Positions 12,056 to 22,929 of a stretch of 64,000 bases of DNA are shown in pieces. The translations under genes and the position numbers were made by a program. Below the pieces are notes generated by a model. It saw nothing but the letters and a program-made list of their open reading frames with translations, was not told the DNA's origin and did not search any database. Origin of the DNA: Sphagnum magellanicum (Eukaryota; Streptophyta; Sphagnopsida; Sphagnales; Sphagnaceae); assembly GCA_021904315.1 (NCBI GenBank), contig CM038925.1, positions 11,224,501-11,288,500 of the forward strand, given 5' to 3'. Within the stretch, counting starts at the first letter, position 1, and every line of letters starts with the position of its first letter.

Positions 12056-12355
12056 GAACTCTGCAGTGATGGTGAACGGCGACGTGTCGGCCATGACATT
12101 GTAGAATGCCAGTGAGCTCTGTAGTAATGGTGGACACGATGTAATGGCCACGGTGTTGTGAGGTGATCGTGAGCTCTACAACAATGGCGGGCAGCAATGC
12201 GATAGATGCCACGCTGTAAATTGCCCAGGAGTTTTGCATCGATGGCAAGCGGCGACGTGACGAACGTTGCATTACAGATCGCTTGGGAACTTTATAGTGA
12301 TGTGATGGATGTTGCGTTGCAGATCACCCGAGAGCTTTGTAGTGATGGTGTACAG
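12056..12355 (+). repeat. 58-bp degenerate tandem repeat, five to six copies
   Basis: Units start at GAGCT/GAACT-like words followed by a TTGTAGTGATGG-like phrase, at 12056, 12114, 12171, 12229, 12287 and 12332. The steps are 58, 57, 58, 58 and then 45 bp. Copies diverge strongly but keep the start phrase, a GGCGACGTG-like middle and a CATTACAGATCGC-like end. It lies upstream of gag in the element's orientation, a place where several plant gypsy lineages carry tandem repeats. Confidence 0.75.
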
Positions 12356-12914
12356 AAGAGATTTTTTTTTTTCTTACTTGACGCTACACTTGGTTTCGGT
12401 AGCTTCGAGAGTTTTCAAGGCTTTTTCTGCCTCCTCTTGTGCACAACAGATGATGATCCATGTGATGTCCACTAGTGCACGAGAGAGGGGACGAAAAATC
12501 AGTCGTAGGAGGGAGGAGAACGCACCAATAGAACGTCGTCACTAATTATTATTACTAGAAACAAGCTGGAAGAAAAGAGGTAGTTTTGCATCGACAAAGT
12601 TTCAACGTTGCTGCTATTACCACATGAAGAAGAAAAATATGCGACCTCGACATTGCATCCATCAAGACATCCTTATGGTCGTCATAGTTGCGGCAATATC
12701 AATAGATCAAACTTTCCCACAAATAACAATGCGAGAGTCTGGCTTTAACAAATTCCCGAGCTTATTCACTTAGTAGCAAACAATTGCAACAACAACACCA
12801 ACAGCAATAATAACAACATCAACTACAACACTAGTAATAACAAAAACCCAAAAAATTTGAAACTAAGAAAAATTTGCCGTTTTCAACATTAAGCAATAGA
12901 GAGTAGATTTTTTA
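12356..12914. other. Gypsy leader or LTR interior with CAA-rich tract
   Basis: Non-coding. At 12776-12850 a run of AACAACAAC-like triplets interrupted by single changes forms a CAA-type simple repeat. The 3' end of the LTR, in element orientation, must lie somewhere in or above this stretch, but I cannot fix it because no clear primer-binding site is visible. Confidence 0.45.
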
Positions 12915-13251
12915 ATAATTAAATTGCAAAGAAGGAAAGAAAATGTAGTGTATGTAAACGGTGGCCGTGTAATAGTTGTCGTGAACATTTACAAATCCAA
13001 TCTAACTATGGAAGAAACTTTCCCTAACAAAGGAATTCTAAAAAAAATAATAAGAGAAGAAAAAAGCTTGGCCTTTCATATAGGCATCAACAAGTTGAAA
13101 CCTTAAACAAGCCATAACCCTAAAACAACTAATAGCGTACAATTATCTAAAAACGTACATTAACCCTAAAAACATACATTAACTCTAAAAGGCATGATTG
13201 GCATGCCCGTAACCGGATGTCATGTATGAGGCCATGCATATGGGCATGACA
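12915..13251 (-). repeat. Gypsy LTR segment (copy 1)
   Basis: It aligns by eye over about 330 bp with 62585-62902. Both begin near TTGCAAAGAAGG and both stop at GGGCATGACA on the + strand. Read on the - strand this is TGTCATGCCC, a proper TG-start LTR terminus. Inside lie repeated words of the kind ACGTACATTAACCCTAAAA (about 13120-13190). The orientation agrees with the gag-PR-RT remnants at 11.5-7.1 kb, so this is most likely that element's 5' LTR. Confidence 0.7.
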
Positions 13252-14240
13252 AGGGGTGCCCCAAGTTGATGCCATAATGTTTCATCCTATGGTGGAGAAG
13301 TTGTTGATATGTAACAATTTTTTTCCATTGAAAATTCATGTAGATCAAAACAAAAATTTCAATGATTAAAATTTTGAAAAATTGATATATGGATGATTTA
13401 AAGAAAAATTTCATAGGATTTTTATTGATTTTGTATAATTCTTAATGTGGTCATTCCTAGACAATTCTAGAGATGTTTCCAAATATAACTATCTCATTTT
13501 CAAGTATATTTACCTCACTTCCTTTTCAATAATTTTCTTCTATTCTTATGACTACCTCACTTCTTTCATAATAAATATATGTTATTTTTATAACTATTTC
13601 ATCTTTTCTTTAATCCATCAACATGGATACAAGAAAACAAATTAACATGGGCCTTATATGCATATGCATGATATTTATGTTAATCGAAATTAAATTTGAC
13701 ATTGACATAAATAATGATGAATTATCAATAATCATATGGGAATTTCATGTGCATGATATTTATATTAATTGAAACTAAATTTGACATTGACATAAATAAT
13801 AATGAATTATTGATATCATATGGGAATATAATAAGAAAAAAATTGTCACTGATAGTTTAATTTATATGGAAATTTGGACAAGCTCTTGATGTTGTTGGGA
13901 AGGCCTTGATATGTAGACAATTTGCAAATTTTTAGACTTGAGGTCTGGGAAATGTTGAATTTTGAGTATTTTTTGTCATTGAAAACTCAATTAAATTACA
14001 AAAAAGGTTTTGGAAGGAAAATTTTGTTGGGTAGGCCGTTCACACTTGGACAGGCAACACTAGTCCTATTGAAGTTAGGAGTTATGCCTTGGATGAATCG
14101 GTGAGTTATGGTTGTTACGGTTCTCATCTCATGGATGATATTCATCGGCCAGAAAAAGCATCAGGAACTTGGGACTGCGTGTCCTGAAAACAAACAAATG
14201 AGCAGAGGCGAATTAGGGTTTAGAGTCTTGGACTTGCGAG
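13252..14240. other. AT-rich spacer upstream of ARP2
   Basis: No coding region seen, apart from the tandem duplication listed separately. The last 150 bp becomes GC-richer and should hold the ARP2 promoter and 5' leader. I see no clear TATA box there, which would fit a housekeeping gene. Confidence 0.5.
13666..13832 (+). repeat. 85-bp tandem duplication
   Basis: The word GCATGATATTTAT starts copies at 13666 and 13751. Both copies share AAATTTGACATTGACATAAA and ATCATATGGGAAT. They differ at several bases and the second is slightly shorter, so the duplication is not recent. Confidence 0.85.
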
Positions 14241-14348
14241 GACTTGCGAAAGCATGGAGAAGCTGAATCAGGAGTACGCGGATTGAAAGTCGAGAATTCC
14301 GAGTGGAAGTGGTGCTGTGGAGAAGTGCAGGGAATATCCATAGATCCA

Positions 14349-17300
14349 ATGACTTCTTCACATAATGTGGTGGTGTGCGATAATGGCACCGGGGTAAGTA
14401 CTTGTCGCAGCACTACTTCGTCAAGCGGCCTTTTTTTGCAACTCAAAACAAGCTTTTGTCAGATTTATCTGACGATGAGAATTTTGCCTTACCCCTGAAT
14501 TTTGTTCCAGATTTGGGTTTCTTAACTCACCAAATTCTGACATTTCTGTGGTGACCTGTTATCTACCCGCAGCATCCGAGTTTGCTTTGGCTTTAGATCT
14601 CTTTTTGCAGAGTGTTGAGGAGTGTAAATTTGGGTTCTGGCTGATCGGTTGTAAAAAGGGCACCTTATTTTCCTCTAACTGCTGCAATGAGGATTGAAAT
14701 GCTGTTATGGAACCGTTGTTTTGTGGTGCAGAATTTTTGGGTTTTGGCTAATGTGCAGTATATGGACTTGGGGAAAAAGAAAAATGAAAACAAAAGAAGA
14801 TTTTGTGCCTAGCTTGGGGGTTTTCCTGTTGGGTGGCCGAGTATATGCTTTGTTTCTTCTTCCGTTTTGGACATTAAAGTTGCCTACCCTATCTTTTCAA
14901 CAGAAACCAAAAAGTTCAGGGGAGCACAGTTTGCTTGTGATTGGACTTAGGGTACAAACTTTACTACGTTTGGATATAAGGCTTTTGTCCTAGATTGGCA
15001 ACAAGGTGATATCTTTTGTGCGTGTTTTTTGCAGTTTGTCAAGTGTGGATTTGCTGGGGACAATTTCCCAGCTGCTGTGTTTCCGTGCATGGTAGGACGC
15101 CCCATGTTAAGATATGAAGAAGATCTAGGTGACCAAGAGCTAAAGGTGAAATTATGCTGCTTCTATCCAACTGAGTGATTCTACTACATTCCCTTTTCAG
15201 AAGGCATGGATATCTTCTCACACTATTCTCTGGATGTTGCTTGATTGTCAAAGGATTTGATTTTGGGGATAGTTGATTGTAGGGTGTACATTCCTTTATA
15301 AAGCATCTGATTGATGCTACAACATGGATTGGCTTTGTTGGTGATTGTGGATGGGATTGTTTTGAGCAGGATATAGTGGTTGGCACTGCGTGCTCAGAAC
15401 AGCGACAGCAGCTGGAAGTAACATATCCCATAAACAATGGCATCGTTCAGAACTGGGAAGACATGGGGCATGTGTGGGACCATACCTTCTATGATGTTCT
15501 GAAAGTAAGTTTGGGTGAAGCGCTCCATTTCAATGAATTGTGGAATATCCTTGTACATTCTCTGATTCCTACTGAATGGTCGTCTATTGCAAAGCAGTTG
15601 TGATAGACTTATATGCAGGAAAGTTCTTGTGTATATTGACTCCAAAGGCAGCAGCACCTGCAGAAGTCATCCATTCTGAATTCCTCCACCATTGATTGTG
15701 GTTGAAAAGATATCAAGATTTTATTGGAACAAATCTGCCAGGCTTATATGTAGTGCACAAATACAGTTTAAGAGGAAATCAGTTGAAGGCAAGAGTATTG
15801 TTGCGCGTGAATAATCACAAGCTTTTCATGTGACGATCAGCATTTTCTGTTGTGAATGTTGCAGGTTGATCCACCTGAGTGCAAGATTCTGCTCACAGAT
15901 CCACCCTTAAATCCAACTAGAAATCGTGAGAAAACGGTGTGTCTACTACTTCTCTGACTCATAAGTATGGCAGGTTTTGTTGTGCTTTTGTGTTCTTTAT
16001 GAGAGAAGAGTTTTATATCTGTTCACAATTATGTCATGGAAGTATTAATGTGTGTATGGAACTAGATTTTACAAGTTCAGTTAAAAGAACACATTGGACA
16101 AGCACAGAAGCAATTGGGAACAACATGAGTTAATGCAGACCAAATTAGAGCGAATATGGTGTTGGAAGGAGCATCAGTTCATAGTCTAGAAAATTTCACT
16201 TTCTACATTTGGCTGGCAGATTGAAACAATGTTTGAGAAATACAATTTTGGAGGTGTGTTCATCCAGATTCAGGCAGTCTTGACCTTGTACGCACAAGGT
16301 ATAGGGTTCAAATCCTAAAGTGTAGTAGTGCATTGTGTTGGTATCCTGGGGTCTTAGGGGACAAAGAAGGAACAAGTTTTCATCCTTTTTTCTCTTACTC
16401 TTGAGCCATGAGTAGTTAGTTTTGGGTACTGTATCTTTTGGGTTCTTAATGTTGGTATCCTGGGGTTTTGTGGGATGAAGGAACAAGCTGGTGTCTTTTT
16501 CTGTTTATTCTTGAGCTCTGAGTAGTTGTGGGTACTGTATCTTTGTGGGTTCTATTGGAGTATCATTTTCTGGAGAGGATTACTGTGTTTACAGTCTAGA
16601 GAAGAGGCAGGCAGGTGGGACTTCAGATGCTGATATTGTTTAAATAGGAAGCTGATACTAATGTTTCGTTTGTTTTATCTGTTTATTATGAGCAAGCTGC
16701 CTTCTCTTAGCAATTTGTACTTATAAGATATTGTGGATGGCAGGCCTTCTGACAGGTCTGGTTGTTGACTCAGGGGATGGCGTCACTCATGTGGTGTGCA
16801 TTACGCCTCCATTCTTTTCTACATTATTTTCTGAACAGGAATAGACACACTTGGGTGTTGTCAAAGCTCAGTGTAGGTGCAGTAGTTTATGAGTATTCCT
16901 TTCAGAGAGACTCTGATGAGGGTGTGGTTTGTGCATGAAGGTGCCAGTGGTGGATGGGTATTCATTTCCTCATCTAACAAAGCGGCTGAACATAGCAGGA
17001 CGCCACATCACATCCTACCTTATTGATCTCCTTCTTAGACGAGGGTAAGGAGACATGGCCATTGACATCTTTGTTGACTCCACAATTTGGCAGTTTTAGC
17101 AATTGGAGTATTAAGTCGCTCCTTATCCTGTCAACATGACGTCAATGAGTACTGTCAACATGTTGACTGATTTCCAAAGGCTTTTGTGTAGGATTTCATA
17201 CCTTCAGTGTTCTGAAAATTGATCTTAATTCTGTTTTCCTAATTTGCAGTTCTATTTTCTCCTCTTCTTACATAATTTCTAGGAGCTGGGTATATATAGA

Positions 17301-20118
17301 CATATATAATGAAAGAAAGCTCGCTATTTTGTGACCCTTCAGCATTGAGGGTTTTTGTGTGGGTGACAGATACGCATTTAACAGAACAGCAGATTTTGAA
17401 ACAGCAAGAGAGATCAAGGAGAAACTTTGTTATGTAAGGTGGGCATCTGGTCTTTACCCCAATAATCTCTATTGCAGACTCTACAATATCCATATTGGCA
17501 TCCCTATTCAGTTTGGTCAATTCTACCTTATGACAAGTTACCCACTAGGCCAAGGGGTTGGAGAATTCTGGATAATACTTGAATTGGGTTGTCTTGTGAC
17601 ACAGTATTGATTACAAACGGGAATGTCAACTTGGCCTTGAGACAACAATTTTGGTGAAGCAGTATACGGTGCTTTGGCTTCAACCCTAGCTCATGAAACC
17701 TATATACCGAAAAGTTGGGCTTTGGGAACAGAGATGAGGACTCCCTTGAAATCTTCAAGCAATACCTTTGCTTTGTGTGTTTGGAATGTGGAGCTATGTC
17801 TAGAAAGGAAATTTTCTGTTCTTACATTTGGGGTGGTTCTTGGGTTGAAACAGCTACCAGATGGAAGAGTAATCAAAGTTGGGGCAGAGCGGTTCCAAGC
17901 ACCTGAAGCCCTCTTTACTCCAGTAAGCATCATTATGTGGATAAGATACTACACCTCCTCAGTCAGTTGGTCTCTTTAGGCAAAAACCGACACTAACATG
18001 AGAAAGTGATTTTTTAATTTTACTATTATTAATTTTTTACTGGGGTTAGAAATTTGCTTTCAATTTAGGTGCTTGGACATTTAGCTTTCTGCTATTCAAG
18101 TCATTGAATTGAGAATGTCTTGATGGCAGGAGCTCATTGACATGGAGGGTGATGGTCTGTCAGTTGCTGTATTTCGGTGCATTCAAGAAATGGACATTGA
18201 TAATCGCATGTCGGTATGTAAAACTCTCTCTACTTACAATAGCTCACCTTTATAATTACCCATGTCTCTTGAGAGGTAGCTGACATCATGACTGAGTCTT
18301 TTCTTTGCTTTCGAAAATACAGCACAAACATAGAATGCAGATTTTTTCATGATTGTATGCCTGAAATTTTGAGCATATTAGTATCTACTTATCTAAACCC
18401 ACCATCAGGAGCTGATGGAATCAGTGGGGAGTAATGGCAGCTAGTCCCTGCAACTGATGATGAAGGTGATGGGTCTGATACTCTGTGAGTGACACTCAAG
18501 GTTATGACTTGCAGTCGTGCTTGTTGTGTTGGTTTTTTCTTTTGGGCTGGAAACTGTCACCATGGATACCCTTCAAATTGTTACTGTGGAATTCTCTCTG
18601 CAATCTCATAGATATGATTGTTGACACCTCTTGAACTCTTTCTATAGTTAAAAGTCTGATGGTGTGAGTTTTTCATGACAGCTTTATCAACACATAGTGC
18701 TGAGTGGGGGGAGTACTATGTATCCAGGCCTTCCCAGCAGGTAGATTCATCTCCTTTTATTTCCTTCGTCTCTAGGTTGCATATATACCTTTCACTCAAT
18801 GTTTTACACGAAATAGGTTGACCGGAAGGATTTCAGAGAAGACAATTGTGAGTGCTGCATGAAAAGGTTGTACAAAATGTAGGGTCTGCCTGAATCATTT
18901 CATTGATGCTGTGGCCAGCAAGAGGCCATCCCAGATGTCAACCTTACAACCCTGTTTTAGTTAATGAGAATGAGTAAAGGGCTCACAGACATCATCAGCT
19001 CTATTATAGTTTGCATAAGTAACAGCCTCAGCATTACCTTTCTCTGGGACTTTTATTACCCTACTATCTTGGGAGCTTTGACACAAATTATATTATTTTT
19101 AGAAATGTTGAAATTTTCAAAATTTGTTTCTTAGTAACAGAAATGTGTGAAAGCAGATATTGGATCTTCAAGAATATTATATTTACCCAAATGAAGTTTT
19201 GAAATTAATCAATTATTCAACAGACATGTGTTGAAGCTGCCAAGGTACTAGGGTATTGATTTTGTTGTGTTTATTTTTCTTTTGCTGGAACTGACACAAC
19301 AATCACCTACGAAGCGTTATTGTAGAGTTTCTTCTGTGACCTCATAGATATGTTTTTGGTGATATTTTGGATATATTTTTAACTCTGGGTTTTTGGGAGT
19401 TGGATGTGGTCACAGGTTAGAGAAGGAAATCCGGGAACAGTACACACATGTTGTCTTGAAAGGAAACAAGGAGGGCTTGAAGGTAAAGCATTCTAGCTGA
19501 TTATGATACTCAAACTCCCTTTGTATTGTTGATACTACTACCTCTTGCTTGTTTGTTCAAATCACCTTAACAGACTCAGAAAGTTGGAGAGAAGAATATT
19601 TTGGCAGAAATTGAGGCTGCGAATTGAGGATCCACCAAGGCGCAAACATATGGTCTACTTAGGGGGTGCAGTCCTGGCTGGAATTATGAAGGTAAGTGTC
19701 AGGGTTGAGGCTTTGATTGATGTTGGCTGCTTTCCTTTGTTCCACTCAACATCTTCTTCAGGAATTTGGGATCCGATTTAGTTAATTGTGGGTTTGGTGC
19801 TGGAGGAGACTTCCTAAAGATGTGAAGCTTCTTTTGCTGTTGGGTATTTAGACTTCATCTTTTTTGTTGAATTTCCACAAACCAGACATGCACATTTGGA
19901 ATATCCAACAATCAAGCACTGCTAGGTTTTGTGATAATTGTGCTTTTGAACATAAACTCATTGGGAGGAAACGTTTTTGTCTGTGGGAGGGAGCAAGCAT
20001 ATTGGTTAGTTTGTGAGTGGAATTTGGTTATGTGCAGGACACACCGGACTTTTGGATAACAAAACGGGAGTATGAAGAAGAAGGATTCAATTGTTTGCGG
20101 AAATGTGGGCAAGCATAG
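14349..20118 (+). CDS. ARP2: Actin-related protein 2 (Arp2/3 complex subunit), 15 exons
   Basis: Arp2 pairs with Arp3 in the Arp2/3 complex to nucleate branched actin filaments in the cytosol. Exons, all with GT..AG borders: 14349-14393, 15035-15145, 15370-15504, 15865-15936, 16220-16298, 16744-16793, 16941-17044, 17370-17438, 17605-17668, 17854-17922, 18130-18213, 18682-18740, 19416-19482, 19608-19691, 20038-20118. They join in frame to 390 residues ending in TAG, close to the length I know for plant Arp2 (about 389). Visible landmarks: phosphate loop [20 protein letters not shown] at the N-end, [35 protein letters not shown], second phosphate loop [30 protein letters not shown] with [27 protein letters not shown] and [20 protein letters not shown]. 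The start at 14349 fits homologues; an in-frame ATG at 14244 would add 35 residues. One odd residue is Thr where I expect Met after REK. It looks functional and I am confident of the identity. Confidence 0.95.
16337..16555 (+). repeat. 114-bp tandem duplication inside ARP2 intron 5
   Basis: GTTGGTATCCTGGGGT begins copies at 16337 and 16451. Each continues through GGAACAAG, CTTGAGC.CTGAGTAGTT and GGGTACTGTATCTTT to GGGTTCT. Copies differ by substitutions and small gaps. It lies wholly within the intron, so the reading frame is not touched. Confidence 0.85.
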
Positions 20119-21378
20119 GACACAGTATTGCAGCTCATGAGTTGAATACTTTGCTGTGACAAGATGAACTCACTCTATGGGCCATCATATACACTGATGT
20201 CGATACTGGGTTTGTGGAATTACTTCAGTTCCCTCAGATTCTCAGGGCAAGAAAGTTCTCACAAGTTTCCAGGGTTCTTGAAGCATCACACCAATAAGAA
20301 AGCCACAATGCTATGAACAAGAAAAACATGCTACCCAAGCCCACATGTCCCTTGAGTATTGTTGATGTATGCAACTTCTGACAGGCACACAGCAAGTTGA
20401 CATTATTAATTTCTGTATGAGTATGCAATGGCTTTGCTCTTTGCTTTGCATGTTTTCTTGAGGTCTCAACCATTGACATTCCAACACAATCCTTTGCAAA
20501 AGAGTGGATCCTTCTATAATGTGCTCCTTACCTTATGTATGAAATGGCAGTTTTTGGAGTAATTTGGTGATGGGCTTCTTCAACCTTTTATTCAAAGTGG
20601 GTACTGTTGTGCTTGGTTCTGTCAAGTAGAATGTTTACTGTGAAGAAATAAGTCCTGCATTTTACCTGTGGTCCTTTATGCTCTCCTAAGCATAACGGAT
20701 TGTTAACAGATTGATAGCAGTAAGTGTAGGGAAACGCCCTTGGAGCAGGGAGTTCCACCAGTAAGTGCCTGCCCCAGGAGGAGCCCAGGGGCATTATTTC
20801 CAAAACTCCCCTGCGCACTCTGAGGGCAGTATTGAGTGCAAAAATCCACGGAATTTTTAATTAAAAAATCTTTTCCCTGTGATACCTGGTGGGTATGTGG
20901 CAGGTATCACAGGACAAATAAAAAATGGTGGGGTGTTTTTGGGAAATGGAATGCCTGTGCATGTAGTTGTTTTGTTTTCTGAAATGCCTTGTGGGATTTT
21001 ACAGTCTGTACGTGTGCCTCCATATACTCCAAGAAAAATTGTGGAGGTTTTTACATGTCTTTTGCCTGATCTCATTTTCAGTTTTGTTCTTAGATGACTT
21101 GATGGATTCTTGACATATCTCCATACCCTTTCTTTCTGAACAAGGTTCATCATGTGAAAGCACCGAACTCCAGAGTTACTCTTCCCTTTAGGACTCTGAC
21201 ATTGTTATGCAAAAAATTTGGAGAGATCTATCACTCATGTTAGGCTTGGGAAAAGCAAAGCTTCCATGTAGTTCTGAATGTCTGTGATTTATCCTCAGTT
21301 TGTCATTGTCCTTGGAAAGCTGACTTCTTAAGGTAATTTCCCTTTCAAATTGAAGAACACTAAACACTGACAAGACCT
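20119..21378. other. ARP2 3' flank and non-coding DNA
   Basis: It holds the ARP2 3' untranslated region, whose end is not visible to me. Weak AATAAG/AATAAA words lie at about 20293 and 20918. Several open frames up to 98 codons overlap on both strands and show no domain. The segment 20690-21060 is GC-richer and contains a strong hairpin, listed separately. Confidence 0.5.
20876..20913. repeat. Perfect 13-bp inverted repeat (hairpin)
   Basis: The arms are CCTGTGATACCTG and CAGGTATCACAGG, separated by 12 bases. In RNA or single-stranded DNA this would form a stable stem-loop. It may be part of a small transposon or a chance palindrome. It is about 760 bp past the ARP2 stop codon. Confidence 0.8.
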
Positions 21379-21390
21379 GCTTTGATACCA
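21379..21390 (-). other. Possible LTR-element primer-binding site
   Basis: On the - strand the text TGGTATCAAAGC differs by one base from the initiator-methionine tRNA primer site of many plant LTR elements. On its far side the + strand starts TGCAGG, as an LTR edge (TG..CA) would. No gag follows on the - strand, so at best this is the edge of a truncated element. Confidence 0.35.
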
Positions 21391-22925
21391 TGCAGGAAAG
21401 TTAACCACTCATAACATTGAGTGAGGATCTTTACCCTCAAATTAAGTGACAAAGGAAGTGCCCGTCATTATAAATGATGTCTATGTTAACCGTTAGAACC
21501 ATCCCTAACTGTAACAAATGAGATAATTGACTAATGTTTGAAGTGAAGAGTGATGACTAACCTTAATGAAGGTTGGGGTTCGGATCAATGCAAAGAGAAC
21601 TTCCAGGAAGATTTTAGCAAGTTTAGGAGTCTTGTGAGGTCTGCTCGATCTAACTTTTGGGCACCTGTCCAACTTACGTTGGTTGATGCTTGTCACATGA
21701 CCCCCTCCATTCTGCCTTGTAAGAAGGGGGACTACAAAGGGGCAGGAAAGACCATAAAAAAACCATTAAACAGCTCCTGCTTGATTTCCCAGCACATGAT
21801 GGCTACACATCAACAAATGGCTAACTAGTTGAAAGTTGAGACCAGTGTTCTTCAGTTATTTGAATTTGTAAATTGGTTCTGGTTTATAAATTATTTCAGA
21901 ATCAGAGAACTGTTGATTCCAGGTCTTTGAAAAACTCAGAATCAAACAACCACTGGTCCTGGATATTTCAAACACCCCAGAGAACCAGTGGCTCTCAGGA
22001 AAGAACCGGAAATGAACAGGTGGATTTATGGTCGGTTGTTTGGTTTTTCCCAAAAACTGAGAACCATGGTTATCTAGCAGAACCGAGTGTTTGATTTTTT
22101 TGAGAACCGCCGTTATAAATCATAAGAATTGGCCTGATACCTGTTTGGGTTTGTTCCTGTTTTTAATAACCACTCAAAATTGGCTGAGTTGAGACTAGTG
22201 TTGTGGGGTTCTTACTTTTGAACAGAACCTTTAGTCCTTGTTTCAACTTTTCTTAATTTGAAAGAGAATACCATCCAGTTCTAGACTAGGTTCTTCACAT
22301 TTCAAGACTCTCAGGTCTATAAATAAAATTCCTAGTATGGCTAGTTTGGGGCTAGTTTCAGTTTTACTTGGAGGCTACAGTCTTTGTTCCAATTCTCAGG
22401 CTAGTGGGTTTTACTTTTGGAATTTTTTTTTCAAAACTTAAAATTGGTGACCTGGATAAGCAATAACACTAGGAGAAAATACTCCTTTTAAAACTAAATA
22501 ATTGTTAATTACATGCCATTTTAAACTATGTTTCAACTACAAAATTTTCAATATTTAAATATATTAATGGTGATTACCCAAGAGTTGATTCACTTACTGA
22601 TTTGATAGACAGTTGAAAATAATCCTTGATTGAGGGACACTTTAAAAATATTCTTGACATCATCAAAGTGCCCTAATGATTTACAATCCAAAAGTCGACT
22701 AGAGATGTGACATGTCATCAAATGTTATGTAACTATTGGGTTATGTGGTTACATCACAAGTCATCTATTCAACTATTTTGACAATCTTGTTTTATAGATG
22801 GATGAATTTTTTAAAGTTAGATGGATGAAACGTTGCGTACATTTATAACTTTGCATCCAAGTGGTTGTTTAAAACTCTTTTAAACTATATGTATTCATTT
22901 GTTATGTTACCTATTACATATTTAT
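21391..22925. other. Non-coding DNA, possibly a solo LTR plus GGTTCT/AGAACC-rich tract
   Basis: No coding region recognised. From about 21870 to 22320 the words GGTTCT, AGAACC and GAACCAG recur on both strands, similar in style to 26750-27050. Sequence after 22430 is plain AT-rich. Confidence 0.4.
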
Positions 22926-22929
22926 ACAT

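Noticed and set aside
11731..12545. Overlapping open frames of up to 132 codons on both strands
   Set aside because: The peptides mirror the GATGG and 58-bp tandem repeats and fall in the leader of a dead retrotransposon.
13120..13190. CCCTAAA words suggesting an interstitial telomere repeat
   Set aside because: They are spaced irregularly within an LTR, with ACGTACATT between them, and recur in the second LTR copy at 62.8 kb; they are not head-to-tail telomere units.
16290..16320. GGTTCAAATCC in ARP2, which looks like a tRNA or SINE B box
   Set aside because: It lies at an exon-intron border of ARP2; no acceptor-stem pairing or proper A box could be found, so chance is the best explanation.
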